Shown: piece after piece, positions 25,342 through 34,588 of the stretch
Position numbering within the stretch: position 1 is the stretch's first letter
How the letters are laid out: every line of letters starts with the position of its first letter
From: Solitalea canadensis DSM 3403
GTDB taxonomy: Bacteria > Bacteroidota > Bacteroidia > Sphingobacteriales > Sphingobacteriaceae
Reading direction: 5' to 3'
Assembly: GCF_000242635.2 (NCBI RefSeq)
Contig: NC_017770.1
Coordinates: forward strand, 3,360,669 to 3,424,668
Length of the DNA stretch: 64,000 nt
The notes under the pieces: generated by a model
Database searches by the model: none
The model's input: the letters and a program-made list of their open reading frames with translations, nothing else
What the model was told of the DNA's origin: nothing
Program-made: the position numbers and the translations under genes

Positions 25342-25397
25342 TTCTGACTATAAGGCATTAGATTTTGAATTAATTGCTAAGAGCTAATGGCTAACAG

Positions 25398-26444
25398 CTA
25401 AGAGCTCCCATTAGCCTTTTCCATATCCAGCAACCATTTCTTTCTCCAAATCCCACCTCCGTAACCTGTTAAATTACCATCCGTACCAATTACTCTATGA
25501 CAAGGAATAAGGATAGAAATACGGTTCATTCCGTTCGCATTTGCTACTGCACGCACAGCATCCGTTTTTGATAAAGCAATGGCTTGTTCTTTATAGCTTT
25601 TGGTAGTCCCGTATGGAATGTTTTGTAACCCGTCCCAAACTGCGTTTTGAAAAGCAGATCCCGGAGTAAACAACTTTACAGTAAAAGATTTGCGCTTGCC
25701 TTCAAAATATTCAGTCAATTGCTGCTCTAAATTATCAAAATGCTTATTTTCCCCCTGAATAATTGTGGCATTTAATCTTTTAGATAGTGTTTTAAACTCC
25801 GTTTCGAGCATTTTTCTATCTGTAAACTCTAACAGACAAATACCTTCTTTAACAGCGCAGGCATACATGGTACCTAATGGCGTTTCGATTCTTTTCAGGT
25901 CGATAATAGTTTGTGCTTTGCTGTTTTTAGGAGATACACCGAAAATATTTTTAAATGAATCATTAAATCCGCTTAAGGATTCATAACCAGATTCAAATGC
26001 AGTGGAGGTAACAGCTTCTCCATTTTGTATTTTTTTGAATGCACTATTAATTCTAAACATTCGTTGATAGGCCTGAAAAGTAACTCCATGATTTTTTAAG
26101 AACCAGCGTCTTATCTTACTCGGTTCAATACCCAACGCTATCAAATCTTCATCTTTAAATTTCCTGGATGGATCATCAGCTAATCCGTTTAGAATGGCCT
26201 TTATTAAATCTGGCGTTTCATTTAGTTTCTCCATTGGATTACAAACTTTACAAGGTCTGTAACCTTTTGAAATAGCCTCTTTAGCGGTGCTGAAAAACTC
26301 AACATTTTCTTTTTTCGGTTTTCTGGCAGTGCATGAAGGCCTGCAAAATATTCCCGTTGTTTTTACTGCAGTAAAGAAAATACCTTCAAAAGAAGTGTCT
26401 TTATTTACTATAGCATTGTACATAAGATCAATTGAGAGTTGCAT
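25398..26444 (-). CDS. ada: bifunctional Ada: DNA alkylation repair and transcription regulator
   Basis: A 348-residue three-part Ada protein. Residues 1-80 form the AdaA zinc domain (FCRPSCTARKPKKENVEFF, then YRPCKVCNP), which takes methyl groups from DNA phosphotriesters. Residues about 85-170 are an AraC-type HTH (FKDEDLIALGIEPSKIRRWF, ESLSGFNDSFKNIFGVSP). Residues about 185-340 are the O6-alkylguanine transferase, with active site IPCHRVIGTDG and the conserved NGMNRISIL. The protein repairs alkylated DNA and, once methylated, activates its regulon. The 3' end overlaps a quasi-palindromic spacer. It is divergent from the permease pseudogene. Confidence 0.95.
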   Translation of the reverse strand: MQLSIDLMYNAIVNKDTSFEGIFFTAVKTTGIFCRPSCTARKPKKENVEFFSTAKEAISKGYRPCKVCNPMEKLNETPDLIKAILNGLADDPSRKFKDEDLIALGIEPSKIRRWFLKNHGVTFQAYQRMFRINSAFKKIQNGEAVTSTAFESGYESLSGFNDSFKNIFGVSPKNSKAQTIIDLKRIETPLGTMYACAVKEGICLLEFTDRKMLETEFKTLSKRLNATIIQGENKHFDNLEQQLTEYFEGKRKSFTVKLFTPGSAFQNAVWDGLQNIPYGTTKSYKEQAIALSKTDAVRAVANANGMNRISILIPCHRVIGTDGNLTGYGGGIWRKKWLLDMEKANGSS

Positions 26445-26605
26445 AGTTATATAATATCAGTGTTATACTACAAAACTAGCTGCAGGAAGTTAACACCGCA
26501 ACCGAAAACTTAACAAGTATTTTTTAAAAATGATGAACAAGTAGCCATTTAACATCCTGATCTACTGAACCAACTGCATACTATTTACTGTTCAGCCATT
26601 TCTTT

Positions 26606-26674
26606 TTTGCTAAAATACTTCCTAACTTATACATTTGCCAACCTTGATAAATATATTATCTATATACTAACTAT
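26606..26674 (+). promoter_or_regulatory. promoter and 23-nt element of the amino-acid permease
   Basis: TTTG (26606-26609), 20 nt, then TACATTTG (26630-26637) match the Bacteroidota promoter. An element at 26652-26674, starting TATATTATCTATATACTAAC, differs at three positions from the element at 22020-22042 in front of the cysteine-leader operon. A shared regulator is inferred. Confidence 0.5.
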
Positions 26675-26685
26675 ACTAATCCATA

Positions 26686-28141
26686 ATGTATAAAAAACCT
26701 TTAGCCTGGCTGCTACAAGAAGCCGGAGAAAGTGATGCTCATTCTTTAAAACGCACTTTAGGCGGGTTCAACCTGATTCTAATTGGTATCGGGATTATCA
26801 TCGGTGCAGGATTGTTTTCGCTCACCGGAATTGCAGCTGCCAATCATTCCGGACCAGCAGTTACGATCTCGTTTGCCATTGCTGCCGTTGGGTGTGCATT
26901 TGCGGCTCTTTGCTATGCTGAATTTGCTTCAATGATTCCTGTTGCCGGTAGTGCCTATACTTACTCGTATGCTACCATGGGTGAGTTTCTGGCCTGGATT
27001 ATTGGATGGGATCTGGTATTGGAATATTCCGTTGGCGCTGCTACAGTTTCAATCAGCTGGTCGCAGTACCTGGTCAAGTTTTTGGCTTCTTACGATATCC
27101 ACCTTCCTCCTCAACTAGTCTACTCTCCTTTTGAATCAGTAACAATGGCTACCGGTGAAGTGGTTCATGGTATTATCAATCTGCCTGCTGCTTTAATTGT
27201 TGTCCTTATCTCTATCGTTTTGATTCGAGGAACCAAAGGTTCTGCCATAATGAACGCCATTGTGGTTGCCTTAAAAGTGGGTGTAGTATTGGTATTTATT
27301 GCTTTGGGATGGCATTACATTCAACCAACAGAATTATGTACCCTATATTCCCAATAATACAGGTACGTTTGGTGAATTTGGCTGGTCGGGGATTATCCGC
27401 GGGGCCGGTATTGTTTTCTTTGTTTTTATTGGGTTTGATGCCGTTTCAACAGCGGCTCAGGAAGCGAAAAATCCTAAACGTAATATGCCTATCGGGATCT
27501 TAGGCTCATTGATTGTTTGTACCATTTTATTTATGCTTTTTTCGCATGTGATGACCGGAATGGCCAATTACACTGAATTTAAAGGCAGTGCAGCTCCTGT
27601 TGCTATCGCCATAGAAAAAACACCGTACAAGTGGTTAAGTCAGGCTATTATTTTAGCCATTTTGATCGGATACACTTCGGTAATCCTGGTTGACTTATTG
27701 GCACAATCACGCGTATTCTTCTCCATGAGCAGGGATGGATTATTGCCAAAAGTATTCTCTGAGGTACATACCAAATTCAGAACCCCATGGAAATCAAATA
27801 TCTTATTTGCAGCTTTTGTTAGTCTTTTCGCTGCATTTGTACCGATTAGGGTTGTTGGTGAGATGACGAGTATAGGAACCTTATTGGCATTTGTAATTGT
27901 GTGCGCAGGGGTATTAATCATGCGTAAAACAATGCCAGATGCACCAAGAAATTTCAAAACACCGCTTGTTCCATTAGTGCCAATTTTGGGTATTTTAACC
28001 TGTGTAGGTATGATGGTTTTTCTCCCACTAGACACCTGGATTCGTTTATTTGTCTGGATGGCATTGGGAATAATTATCTATTTCTTTTACAGTAGGAAAA
28101 ATAGTATCGTGAGAAAACATTATGAAAATGAGAAGGGGTAA
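26686..28141 (+). pseudogene. APC-superfamily cationic amino-acid permease, frameshifted
   Basis: Two overlapping frames make one YfnA/CAT-like permease. The first (26686-27357) has LKRTLGGFNLILIGIGIIIGAGLFSLTGIAA and the first six helices and ends HYIQPTELCTLYSQ. The second resumes as NYVPYIPNNTGTFGEFGWSG and runs six more helices to 28141 (GIVFFVFIGFDAVSTAAQEAKNPKRNMPIG is the conserved helix 7-8 region). Removing one base, G27331, would fuse them into a protein of about 484 residues. Everything else looks intact, so this is a recent mutation or a base error. Substrate unknown; the promoter element shared with the cysteine-leader operon hints at sulfur amino acids. Confidence 0.8.
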
Positions 28142-28146
28142 TATCT

Positions 28147-29503
28147 TAGTAATTTACCCCTAACCCCTAAAGGGGGATTGATTATGTAACTGTAAATATC
28201 AAAACCTTTATAACGGGAGGCATGCTAATTCTTCCACCGGATAGTTGCTTCATTGCCGTTGACTTCAGTCATTAGTAATTTACCAAAGGGGGATTGACTA
28301 TGCAACTGTAAATATCAAAACCTTTATAATGGGAGGCATGCTAATTCTTCCACCGGATAGTTGCTTCATTGCCGTTGACTTCAGTCATTAGTAATTTACC
28401 CCTAACCCCTAAAGGGGGATTGATTATGTAACTGTAAATATCAAAACCTTTATAACGAGAGGCATGCTAATTCTTCCACCGGATAGTTGCTTCATTGCCG
28501 TTGACTTCAGTCATTAGTAATTTACCAAAGGGGGGATTGACTATGCAACTGTAAATATCAAAACCTTTATAATGGGAGGCATTCTAATTCTTCCACCGGA
28601 TAGTTGCTTCATTGCCGTTGACTTCAGTCATTAGTAATTTACCCCTAACCCCTAAAGGGGGATTGATTATGTAACTGTAAATATCAAAACCTTTATAACG
28701 AGAGGCATGCTAATTCTTCCACCGGATAGTTGCTTCATTGCCGTTGACTTCAGTCATTAGTAATTTACCAAAGGGGGGATTGACTATGCAACTGTAAATA
28801 TCAAAACCTTTATAATGGGAGGCATTCTAATTCTTCCACCGGATAGTTGCTTCATTGCCGTTGACTTCAATTATTAGTAATTTACCCCTAACCCCTAAAG
28901 GGGGATTTACAATGCAACTGTAAATATCAAAACCTTTATAACGAGAGGCATGCTAGTTCTTCCACCGGATAGTTGCTTCATTGCCGTTGACTTCAATTAT
29001 TAGTAATTTACCCCTAACCCCTAAAGGGGGATTGATTATGTAACTGTAAATATCAAAACCTTTATAACGAGAGGCATGCTAATTCTTCCACCGGATAGTT
29101 GCTTCATTGCCGTTGACTTCAGTCATTAGTAATTTACCCCTAACCCCTAAAGGGAGATTTACTATGCAACTGTAAATATCAAAACCTTTATAACGAGAGG
29201 CATGCTAATTCTTCCACCGGATAGTTGCTTCATTGCCGTTGACTTCAATTATTAGTAATTTACCCCTAACCCCTAAAGGGAGATTTACTATGTAACTGTA
29301 AATATCAAAACCTTTATAACGAGAGGCATGCTAATTCTTCCACCGGATAGTTGCTTCATTGCCGTTGACTTCAGTCATTAGTAATTTACCCCTAACCCCT
29401 AAAGGGGGATTGATTATGTAACTGTAAATATCAAAACCTTTATAACGAGAGGCATGCTAATTCTTCCACCGGATAGTTGCTTCATTGCCGTTGACTTCAG
29501 TCA
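28147..29503. repeat. tandem array of 11 units, about 126 bp each, non-coding
   Basis: Unit starts (TAGTAATTTACC) lie at 28147, 28273, 28389, 28515, 28632, 28758, 28875, 29001, 29127, 29253 and 29379. Spacing is 126 bp except units 2, 4 and 6 (116-117 bp), which lack most of the C-rich start. Each unit carries CCCCTAACCCCTAAAGGGGG (or a short form), TGTAAATATCAAAACCTTTA and GGATAGTTGCTTCATTGCCG. No frame stays open through the units. The array lies between the convergent permease and AraC genes. Units 3-4 and 5-6 appear nearly identical as pairs. Confidence 0.95.
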
Positions 29504-29507
29504 ACGG
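29488..29507. terminator. perfect palindrome closing the tandem array
   Basis: CCGTTGACTTCAGTCAACGG is a perfect 20-nt palindromic hairpin (8-bp arms around TTCA, or 9 bp around TC). Only the last unit keeps it whole; internal units have CCGTTGACTTCAGTCATTAG, breaking the right arm. It may be the original terminator between the convergent genes. Confidence 0.6.
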
Positions 29508-29543
29508 ATTCTTAAAAACAGTATGTGCATTTTTCAGATTTTA

Positions 29544-30629
29544 TTAACTAACAATAATACTCTCCAAAACAATCAGCTCTCTGATCGCAGAGACACCCAA
29601 AAGCCATAATCCAAACAGCAGGCTCAATGGCTGCATAAATAATTTCTTTTTATTTTCACTCGGCACAAAACCATGATAATTTTTAAATGCTGTACTAAAA
29701 TATGCCGGGTTTTTATATCCCAGTTTGTAGGCGATTTCTCTCACGGAGTAATCTGTTTCATTCAAAAGAATCTGGGCTTTCTCCATCCGTAATTTTACTA
29801 CATAACAATGAACCGTTGTATTAAACAATTCCTTAAAACCCTTCTTAAGCTTAAATTCATTAAGCGAAACAATTCTAGCCAACTCACACAATGACGGTGG
29901 ACTAACATAATCCTTTTCAATGATTACCTTCGCTTCTTCCAGCTTTTCATAATCATCTCCTCTAAGCACGCTTTCTGCTAGGTCAACTTCATTTTTTGTT
30001 TTAAAGTCTTCCAGTTGCAACACTAAAAGTTCTTTAAGTTTCGCTTCAAGGAATAAGCGTTTTAAACAACCCTCTCTTTTACAATTTCGGATGTCATTAA
30101 TCACCCATTTCATCTGCGGACTAATGGTTCCGTGTTGTTCAGAAAAATAGCCTGATTTTTTATTACGGATTTTAAGCTCGAAACCTTTATGCAAGCACGA
30201 ATCATGACTGATCAACTTAAAATAAAGGTCAGTTGAAAGAATTATAGTATAATAATTCACTGCTTGATCAACGGGTAGCGTAACTTTAAATCCGGGTGTA
30301 TACATCAATGAGTGTGTTCCTGAAGCTATTTTCATTTGGTAATCCGAATCCTCGACAGCTCCAATTGTATTGCCTTCGTAAACAAAATCCATTACAATAC
30401 AATCACCGATTATTTCATAGGTATCGATTACAGCTTCAGAAAAACACATGTAGGTATCTAAAATAATTAGTCCGTCTGTAACCAGCTGCTTGCTCCTGAA
30501 CTCCTTCAAAACTGCATGCTCCAAGCACACTTCTACTTCTTGTAAAACACTGTTTACATTATAGTTATCTGGCACTGTTTTATTGCATACCGGCTGATCA
30601 AGAATATCAATTTTAGAAACTACCTGCAT
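29544..30629 (-). CDS. AraC-family transcriptional regulator, likely for the TonB receptor
   Basis: From ATG 30629 (MQVVSKIDILDQP) 361 residues; a more upstream start would overlap the promoter of the divergent receptor gene. The N-terminal 200 residues resemble the PchR-type sensing domain. The C-terminal double HTH is clear: PSLCELARIVSLNEFKLKKGFKELFNTTVHCYVVKLRMEKAQILL and YSVREIAYKLGYKNPAYFSTAFKNYHGFVPSE. Unusually, a hydrophobic tail of about 30 residues follows (MQPLSLLFGLWLLGVSAI..). It is divergent from a siderophore-type receptor, and PchR relatives activate such receptors when the siderophore is bound. Confidence 0.85.
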   Translation of the reverse strand: MQVVSKIDILDQPVCNKTVPDNYNVNSVLQEVEVCLEHAVLKEFRSKQLVTDGLIILDTYMCFSEAVIDTYEIIGDCIVMDFVYEGNTIGAVEDSDYQMKIASGTHSLMYTPGFKVTLPVDQAVNYYTIILSTDLYFKLISHDSCLHKGFELKIRNKKSGYFSEQHGTISPQMKWVINDIRNCKREGCLKRLFLEAKLKELLVLQLEDFKTKNEVDLAESVLRGDDYEKLEEAKVIIEKDYVSPPSLCELARIVSLNEFKLKKGFKELFNTTVHCYVVKLRMEKAQILLNETDYSVREIAYKLGYKNPAYFSTAFKNYHGFVPSENKKKLFMQPLSLLFGLWLLGVSAIRELIVLESIIVS

Positions 30630-30691
30630 ATATAATCCGTTTTTGTAAAGAAATAATCCGTTTTTCAATAACGCCCTATGGCTGGCCGTCC

Positions 30692-30699
30692 TACTTTTG
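30692..30699 (+). promoter_or_regulatory. -7 promoter element of the TonB receptor gene
   Basis: TACTTTTG fits TAnnTTTG, 35 nt before the receptor ATG. No clear -33 TTTG at the standard spacing, in keeping with an activator-dependent promoter. Confidence 0.5.
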
Positions 30700-30708
30700 C
30701 ATCCAAAG

Positions 30709-30729
30709 TTATTTATAATTAGTCTAAAG
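30709..30729. promoter_or_regulatory. Fur-like box candidate
   Basis: The 21 bases from 30709, starting TTATTTATAATTAGTCTAAA, form a partial dyad (TTTA...TAAA) similar in layout to Fur boxes described in Bacteroidota. It lies over the expected transcription start of the TonB receptor gene, as expected for an iron-responsive repressor. Confidence 0.4.
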
Positions 30730-30734
30730 AAAAT

Positions 30735-33185
30735 ATGATAAAACACATTACTCTCTTACTCCTTGCAGTATTATCGCTGCAAACAACGTGGGCCCAATCC
30801 ACAAACACCTCATTATTAAAAGGTAAAATAACAGGAGATGCTTCAAATAAGGTAGACGTGGCAACTGTAACAATTATAGGAACAAAGTATAAAGCAGTTA
30901 CTGATGCCGAAGGTTTCTTCGAAATAAAGAACATTCAACCGGGAAATTATACTATTCATATCTCAGCCCTGGGATTTGAACCGTTAAAAGAAAGTATTAC
31001 CGTTTCAGATAAAGAAACGACTGAAATAAGCTTCACGCTGAAAACCGCGAAAGGCACATTAAATGAAGTTGAAGTATTCGGCATGCGCGACAAACAACCT
31101 GAAAAACTGGATGCGATTACTCGTTTACCCTTAAAACCAAAGGATCAAATCCAGTCGATTTCAGTTATTTCTGATAAACTGATTACCCAACAAGGAAACC
31201 TGACCGTGATTGATGCTACACGCAACGTAGCCGGTGTTTACACGTATTCACGTTATGGCAATAGTTCTGAAAGCATTTCGTCAAGAGGTTTCCGTGGTAT
31301 TCCGATCTATAAAAATGGTGTAAGAATGCATTCTGATTTCCGTGGGTTCGGTTTTATTTCAGATATGGGAACTGTTGAAAGTATTCAGGTATTGAAAGGT
31401 TCAGCAGCCGTTACAATGGGTGCCGCTACTGACTTAGGTAGTCCAGGTGGGTTGATTAACGTGGTGACCAAAACACCTAAGTTTACCAATAACGGTGTGG
31501 TTTCTTTACGTGCCGGAGGGTTCTCTCAATTCCGCCCTACTTTTGATATTCAGGGGTTATTAAACAAAGAGCAAACTTTGGCATTCCGCTTAAACGGTGG
31601 TTACGAGAACTCAAGAACCTTTCATAACATTGAGGGTATTGGAACCGAAAAGCTATTCATTAACCCATCATTGGAGTGGCGACCTGACTCTAAAACAGCC
31701 ATTACTTTCGAGCTAGACTACCTTGATGATAGTCGTTCTTTGGATGTAGGAACCGTAAATATCGACCCTAAAAATATAAGCAATCGAATTTTAGAAATGC
31801 CTAAGGATAAGTTCCTAGGTTTTGATACCGACAGACAATTGGCAACTAACACCAATGTTACAGCCCGTTTTAGAAGAGATATTACCGACAATTTATACGT
31901 AAGAGGTGCTTTCTATCGCTCTAATTACGATACTGAAGGTTATATGGCCGGATTGAAAGCGGTTAAAACGAATGTAGAAAAAGATATCAATGTTGATCAA
32001 TTAAACGTTTACAGTCGATCAATTGGCAGCCGTGGCGGTCACCTGGAAAAAAACAATGTATTGCAGTTTGATTTGATTGGAAAAGATATTCAGACAGGTA
32101 AGATCAAACATACGTTTCAGGCTGGTTTAGATTACCGAACTTCCTATGTAAAAGACCTTTCTTATGCATCAATTGTGGTGGATACGATTGATGTTTTTCA
32201 ATCGGTGTCTAACAAATTAAAAAATGGCGTTCCGAGTAATTTCACTAAAACCGGAGAAACCGAATCGAATAACAGAAGTGCGGGATTCACAATTCAGGAT
32301 GTTGTTCAGTTAACTGCGTGGGCGCGTGTTTACGGCTCGATCCGTTTCAGCACGACTGAAAGTAGTAACCCTGCGGGAACAACTGTGGTACGAGAAAGCT
32401 ATTGGAACCCACTGGGCGGTGTGATGTTCAGCATCAACAAAAATATTAACCTGTTCGGTTCTTATACTAATAGTACAAATCCAAGAACTGCTCAATATTT
32501 AGATATTAACGGCGATCCGTTAGGTAATGAGCGAATTGACCAATTTGAAGCAGGTTTAAAAACGGAATGGTTCAACGAGCGTTTGCGTTTCAACTTCACA
32601 GCTTATAAGATCAACAACAAAAATCAAAATATCAGAGCGGCAGTATTAAATCCTGCGACTGGCTTTATTGAGTTACAGAATTATTATTTCAAGGGTGGAA
32701 ATGATGAGCGGACTGGTATCGAAACTGAAATCACCGGACGTATTTTACCAAACTTAGAAGTAATTGCCGGTTACGCTTATATCAACGCCAAATATAAAGA
32801 GCACACGACTTTTGTACCTGGCTCGGCTCCAAATAATACGCCTAAACATACCTTTAATGCGTGGGGTAGCTACACCATTGATCGCGGACCATTAAAGAGT
32901 TTAAACTTCAGCGCAGGTATTTATTACTTAGGTGATCGTCCTTACAACGATTGGACTCAAGCCAATGCTGAGTTCCACGGTATAACTCCAAACCAAGAGC
33001 CTTGGAATAATAAGGCTTACACGGTGGTAAATGTTCAGTTGGGTTACGAGTTCACTAAAAACTGGAGTTCAAGGGTATTTGTAAACAATGTGTTTGATGC
33101 AATTGGTTACGATGCTTACCGTACCAGCTACATCGACAGAATTGACCCTAGAAATGTTTCGGTTTCGGTTTCTTATCGTTTCTAA
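30735..33185 (+). CDS. TonB-dependent siderophore-type receptor
   Basis: An 816-residue outer-membrane receptor. Signal peptide MIKHITLLLLAVLSLQTTWAQ; a CarboxypepD_reg-like beta sandwich at about residues 28-108 (TVTIIGTKYKAVTDAEGFFEIKNI..); plug domain about 125-235 (QSISVISDKLITQQGNLTVIDAT, GSAAVTMGAATDLGSPGGLINVVTK); then a 22-stranded barrel ending in DPRNVSVSVSYRF with the terminal Phe. The plug wording is of the FhuA/FpvA siderophore class. It is followed after 111 nt by a PepSY membrane protein, and preceded by the divergent AraC regulator. Iron-siderophore import is inferred. Confidence 0.93.
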   Translation: MIKHITLLLLAVLSLQTTWAQSTNTSLLKGKITGDASNKVDVATVTIIGTKYKAVTDAEGFFEIKNIQPGNYTIHISALGFEPLKESITVSDKETTEISFTLKTAKGTLNEVEVFGMRDKQPEKLDAITRLPLKPKDQIQSISVISDKLITQQGNLTVIDATRNVAGVYTYSRYGNSSESISSRGFRGIPIYKNGVRMHSDFRGFGFISDMGTVESIQVLKGSAAVTMGAATDLGSPGGLINVVTKTPKFTNNGVVSLRAGGFSQFRPTFDIQGLLNKEQTLAFRLNGGYENSRTFHNIEGIGTEKLFINPSLEWRPDSKTAITFELDYLDDSRSLDVGTVNIDPKNISNRILEMPKDKFLGFDTDRQLATNTNVTARFRRDITDNLYVRGAFYRSNYDTEGYMAGLKAVKTNVEKDINVDQLNVYSRSIGSRGGHLEKNNVLQFDLIGKDIQTGKIKHTFQAGLDYRTSYVKDLSYASIVVDTIDVFQSVSNKLKNGVPSNFTKTGETESNNRSAGFTIQDVVQLTAWARVYGSIRFSTTESSNPAGTTVVRESYWNPLGGVMFSINKNINLFGSYTNSTNPRTAQYLDINGDPLGNERIDQFEAGLKTEWFNERLRFNFTAYKINNKNQNIRAAVLNPATGFIELQNYYFKGGNDERTGIETEITGRILPNLEVIAGYAYINAKYKEHTTFVPGSAPNNTPKHTFNAWGSYTIDRGPLKSLNFSAGIYYLGDRPYNDWTQANAEFHGITPNQEPWNNKAYTVVNVQLGYEFTKNWSSRVFVNNVFDAIGYDAYRTSYIDRIDPRNVSVSVSYRF

Positions 33186-33236
33186 CAATCAAAAAGACTT
33201 TTAAGCACTAATTAACATATAGTTTTCGTAAGTCGT

Positions 33237-33266
33237 GAACGGTCTTTTAATCAAGACCGTTCTTTT
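33237..33266 (+). terminator. hairpin terminator between receptor and PepSY genes
   Basis: GAACGGTCTT (33237-33246) pairs with AAGACCGTTC (33253-33262), 6-nt loop, then TTTT. A 10-bp stem that likely ends or attenuates the receptor transcript before the PepSY gene. Confidence 0.75.
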
Positions 33267-33296
33267 ACGTTTTATAAAATCTATTCACTATTGATA

Positions 33297-34454
33297 ATGA
33301 AATACACTTTTAAGAAGTTTATTAACGATGTTCATCTCTGGCTCGGCATTGCCAGCGGATTGATCTTATTTGTTGTTTGTTTAACCGGAACGATTTACAC
33401 GTTTGAAGCTGAAGTTGATGAATTTTTCAACGCTGAAAAGTTTGAAGCAGCTTATACCTACGGAGCAAAACCTTTACCTGCGGAAGAACTTGTTTCGATT
33501 CTGACGGCAAAGCATGAAGGTAAACTCACTGCTATTAATATTCCTGAGGATAAAACCAGAACCTACACAATTAGCTTAAAAAAGTCAGAAAAAGAACGTC
33601 GTGGAACACCTTATTACATTGATCAGTATACAGGTGAAATAAAAGGAACAGCGAAAAGTAAAACAGGTGATTTTTTCTTGGTTGTCATGCGCATGCATCG
33701 CTGGTTGCTGTTGGATGACAGTGGAGGCCGGATTATCGTGGGAGTTTCAACCATTATTTTTGTTGTGCTGGTTATTTCAGGTTTAGTACTTTGGTGGCCA
33801 TCTAAACTTCGCTTATGGAAACAAGGTCTGAAGATAAAAATGAGCGGTAATTGGAAACGGACCAATCACGATCTGCATAATACGTTGGGGTTCTATTCAT
33901 TTATCCTATTGTTGATCATGTCGCTCACCGGACTTTGTTGGTCGTTCGACTGGTATAGAAATGGGTTGAGTACTGTGCTGGGTGATGAAATATTTAAAGG
34001 TCGAAAAGAAAAGCCAATGATCTCTATTGCCCCATCTCCCGATGCTAAAATTATAACCGTTGAAAAGATCATCGCAGCCACTGATAAAGAACTTCCCTAT
34101 AAAGCCGATTATCAGATTTCTTTCACCAAAGATTCAGCTGCTATTGTAGTTTATAAAACCAAAATGGGATTTTTCGCGCTGGCTGCCTCGGATAAAATTC
34201 AGCTGGATAAATACAATGGGAAAACTTTAAAAGTGGAACGCTTTGAGGACAAAAAATTCAATGAGCAAATAGCTGCCTCGATCCGTCCGCTACATACAGG
34301 TGAGATATTCGGGACGTTTTCGAAAATATTGTATTTTATTTCTTGTTTAATTGCTACCAGTTTGCCTATTACGGGTACTATTATCTGGTTAAATAAACTG
34401 AAGAAGAAACCGGCGAAAACAGCAAAGAAAACAGTGGTAAGTGTGGAGGGCTAA
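33297..34454 (+). CDS. PepSY-associated transmembrane protein (siderophore-iron reductase-like)
   Basis: From ATG 33297 (MKYTFKKFINDVHLWLGIASG) about 385 residues; a TTG two codons earlier is less likely. Four membrane segments are visible: about 16-38, 140-162, 194-216 and 342-364, with His residues HLWLGIASG, MRMHRWLL, NHDLHNTLGFYS and RPLHTGEIFG placed for heme or iron reduction. A PepSY-like domain lies in the large periplasmic loops. Proteins of this PepSY_TM family are often encoded beside siderophore receptors and have been proposed to reduce ferric siderophores at the inner membrane. It follows the receptor after a terminator hairpin. Confidence 0.85.
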   Translation: MKYTFKKFINDVHLWLGIASGLILFVVCLTGTIYTFEAEVDEFFNAEKFEAAYTYGAKPLPAEELVSILTAKHEGKLTAINIPEDKTRTYTISLKKSEKERRGTPYYIDQYTGEIKGTAKSKTGDFFLVVMRMHRWLLLDDSGGRIIVGVSTIIFVVLVISGLVLWWPSKLRLWKQGLKIKMSGNWKRTNHDLHNTLGFYSFILLLIMSLTGLCWSFDWYRNGLSTVLGDEIFKGRKEKPMISIAPSPDAKIITVEKIIAATDKELPYKADYQISFTKDSAAIVVYKTKMGFFALAASDKIQLDKYNGKTLKVERFEDKKFNEQIAASIRPLHTGEIFGTFSKILYFISCLIATSLPITGTIIWLNKLKKKPAKTAKKTVVSVEG

Positions 34455-34533
34455 TGAGGTGAATCACCCCTAGCCCCTAAAGGGGAATAACTTAGAAACT
34501 GCCAATAATTTAAGTCCTCTAAAGGGATTAATA

Positions 34534-34571
34534 AAGACGGGCCTTGGAACAAAATTCCAAGACTCGTCCTT
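34534..34571. terminator. bidirectional terminator
   Basis: AAGACGGGCCTTGGAA (34534-34549) pairs, with small mismatches, with TTCCAAGACTCGTCCTT (34555-34571). It lies between the convergent PepSY and DUF4870 genes. Confidence 0.65.
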
Positions 34572-34588
34572 ATTAGTTAAATCAATAT

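Noticed and set aside
25130-25387. An 85-residue plus-strand frame after the hydroxylase gene
   Set aside because: It reads through a strong rho-independent terminator and into a palindromic spacer and resembles no family; a structured RNA fits better.
28147-29503. CRISPR array
   Set aside because: Units are about 126 bp and repeat end to end without variable spacers; no cas genes are nearby.
30630-30746. Longer N-terminus for the AraC regulator
   Set aside because: It would overlap the promoter and the first codons of the divergent TonB receptor gene; the ATG at 30629 gives a normal-length protein.
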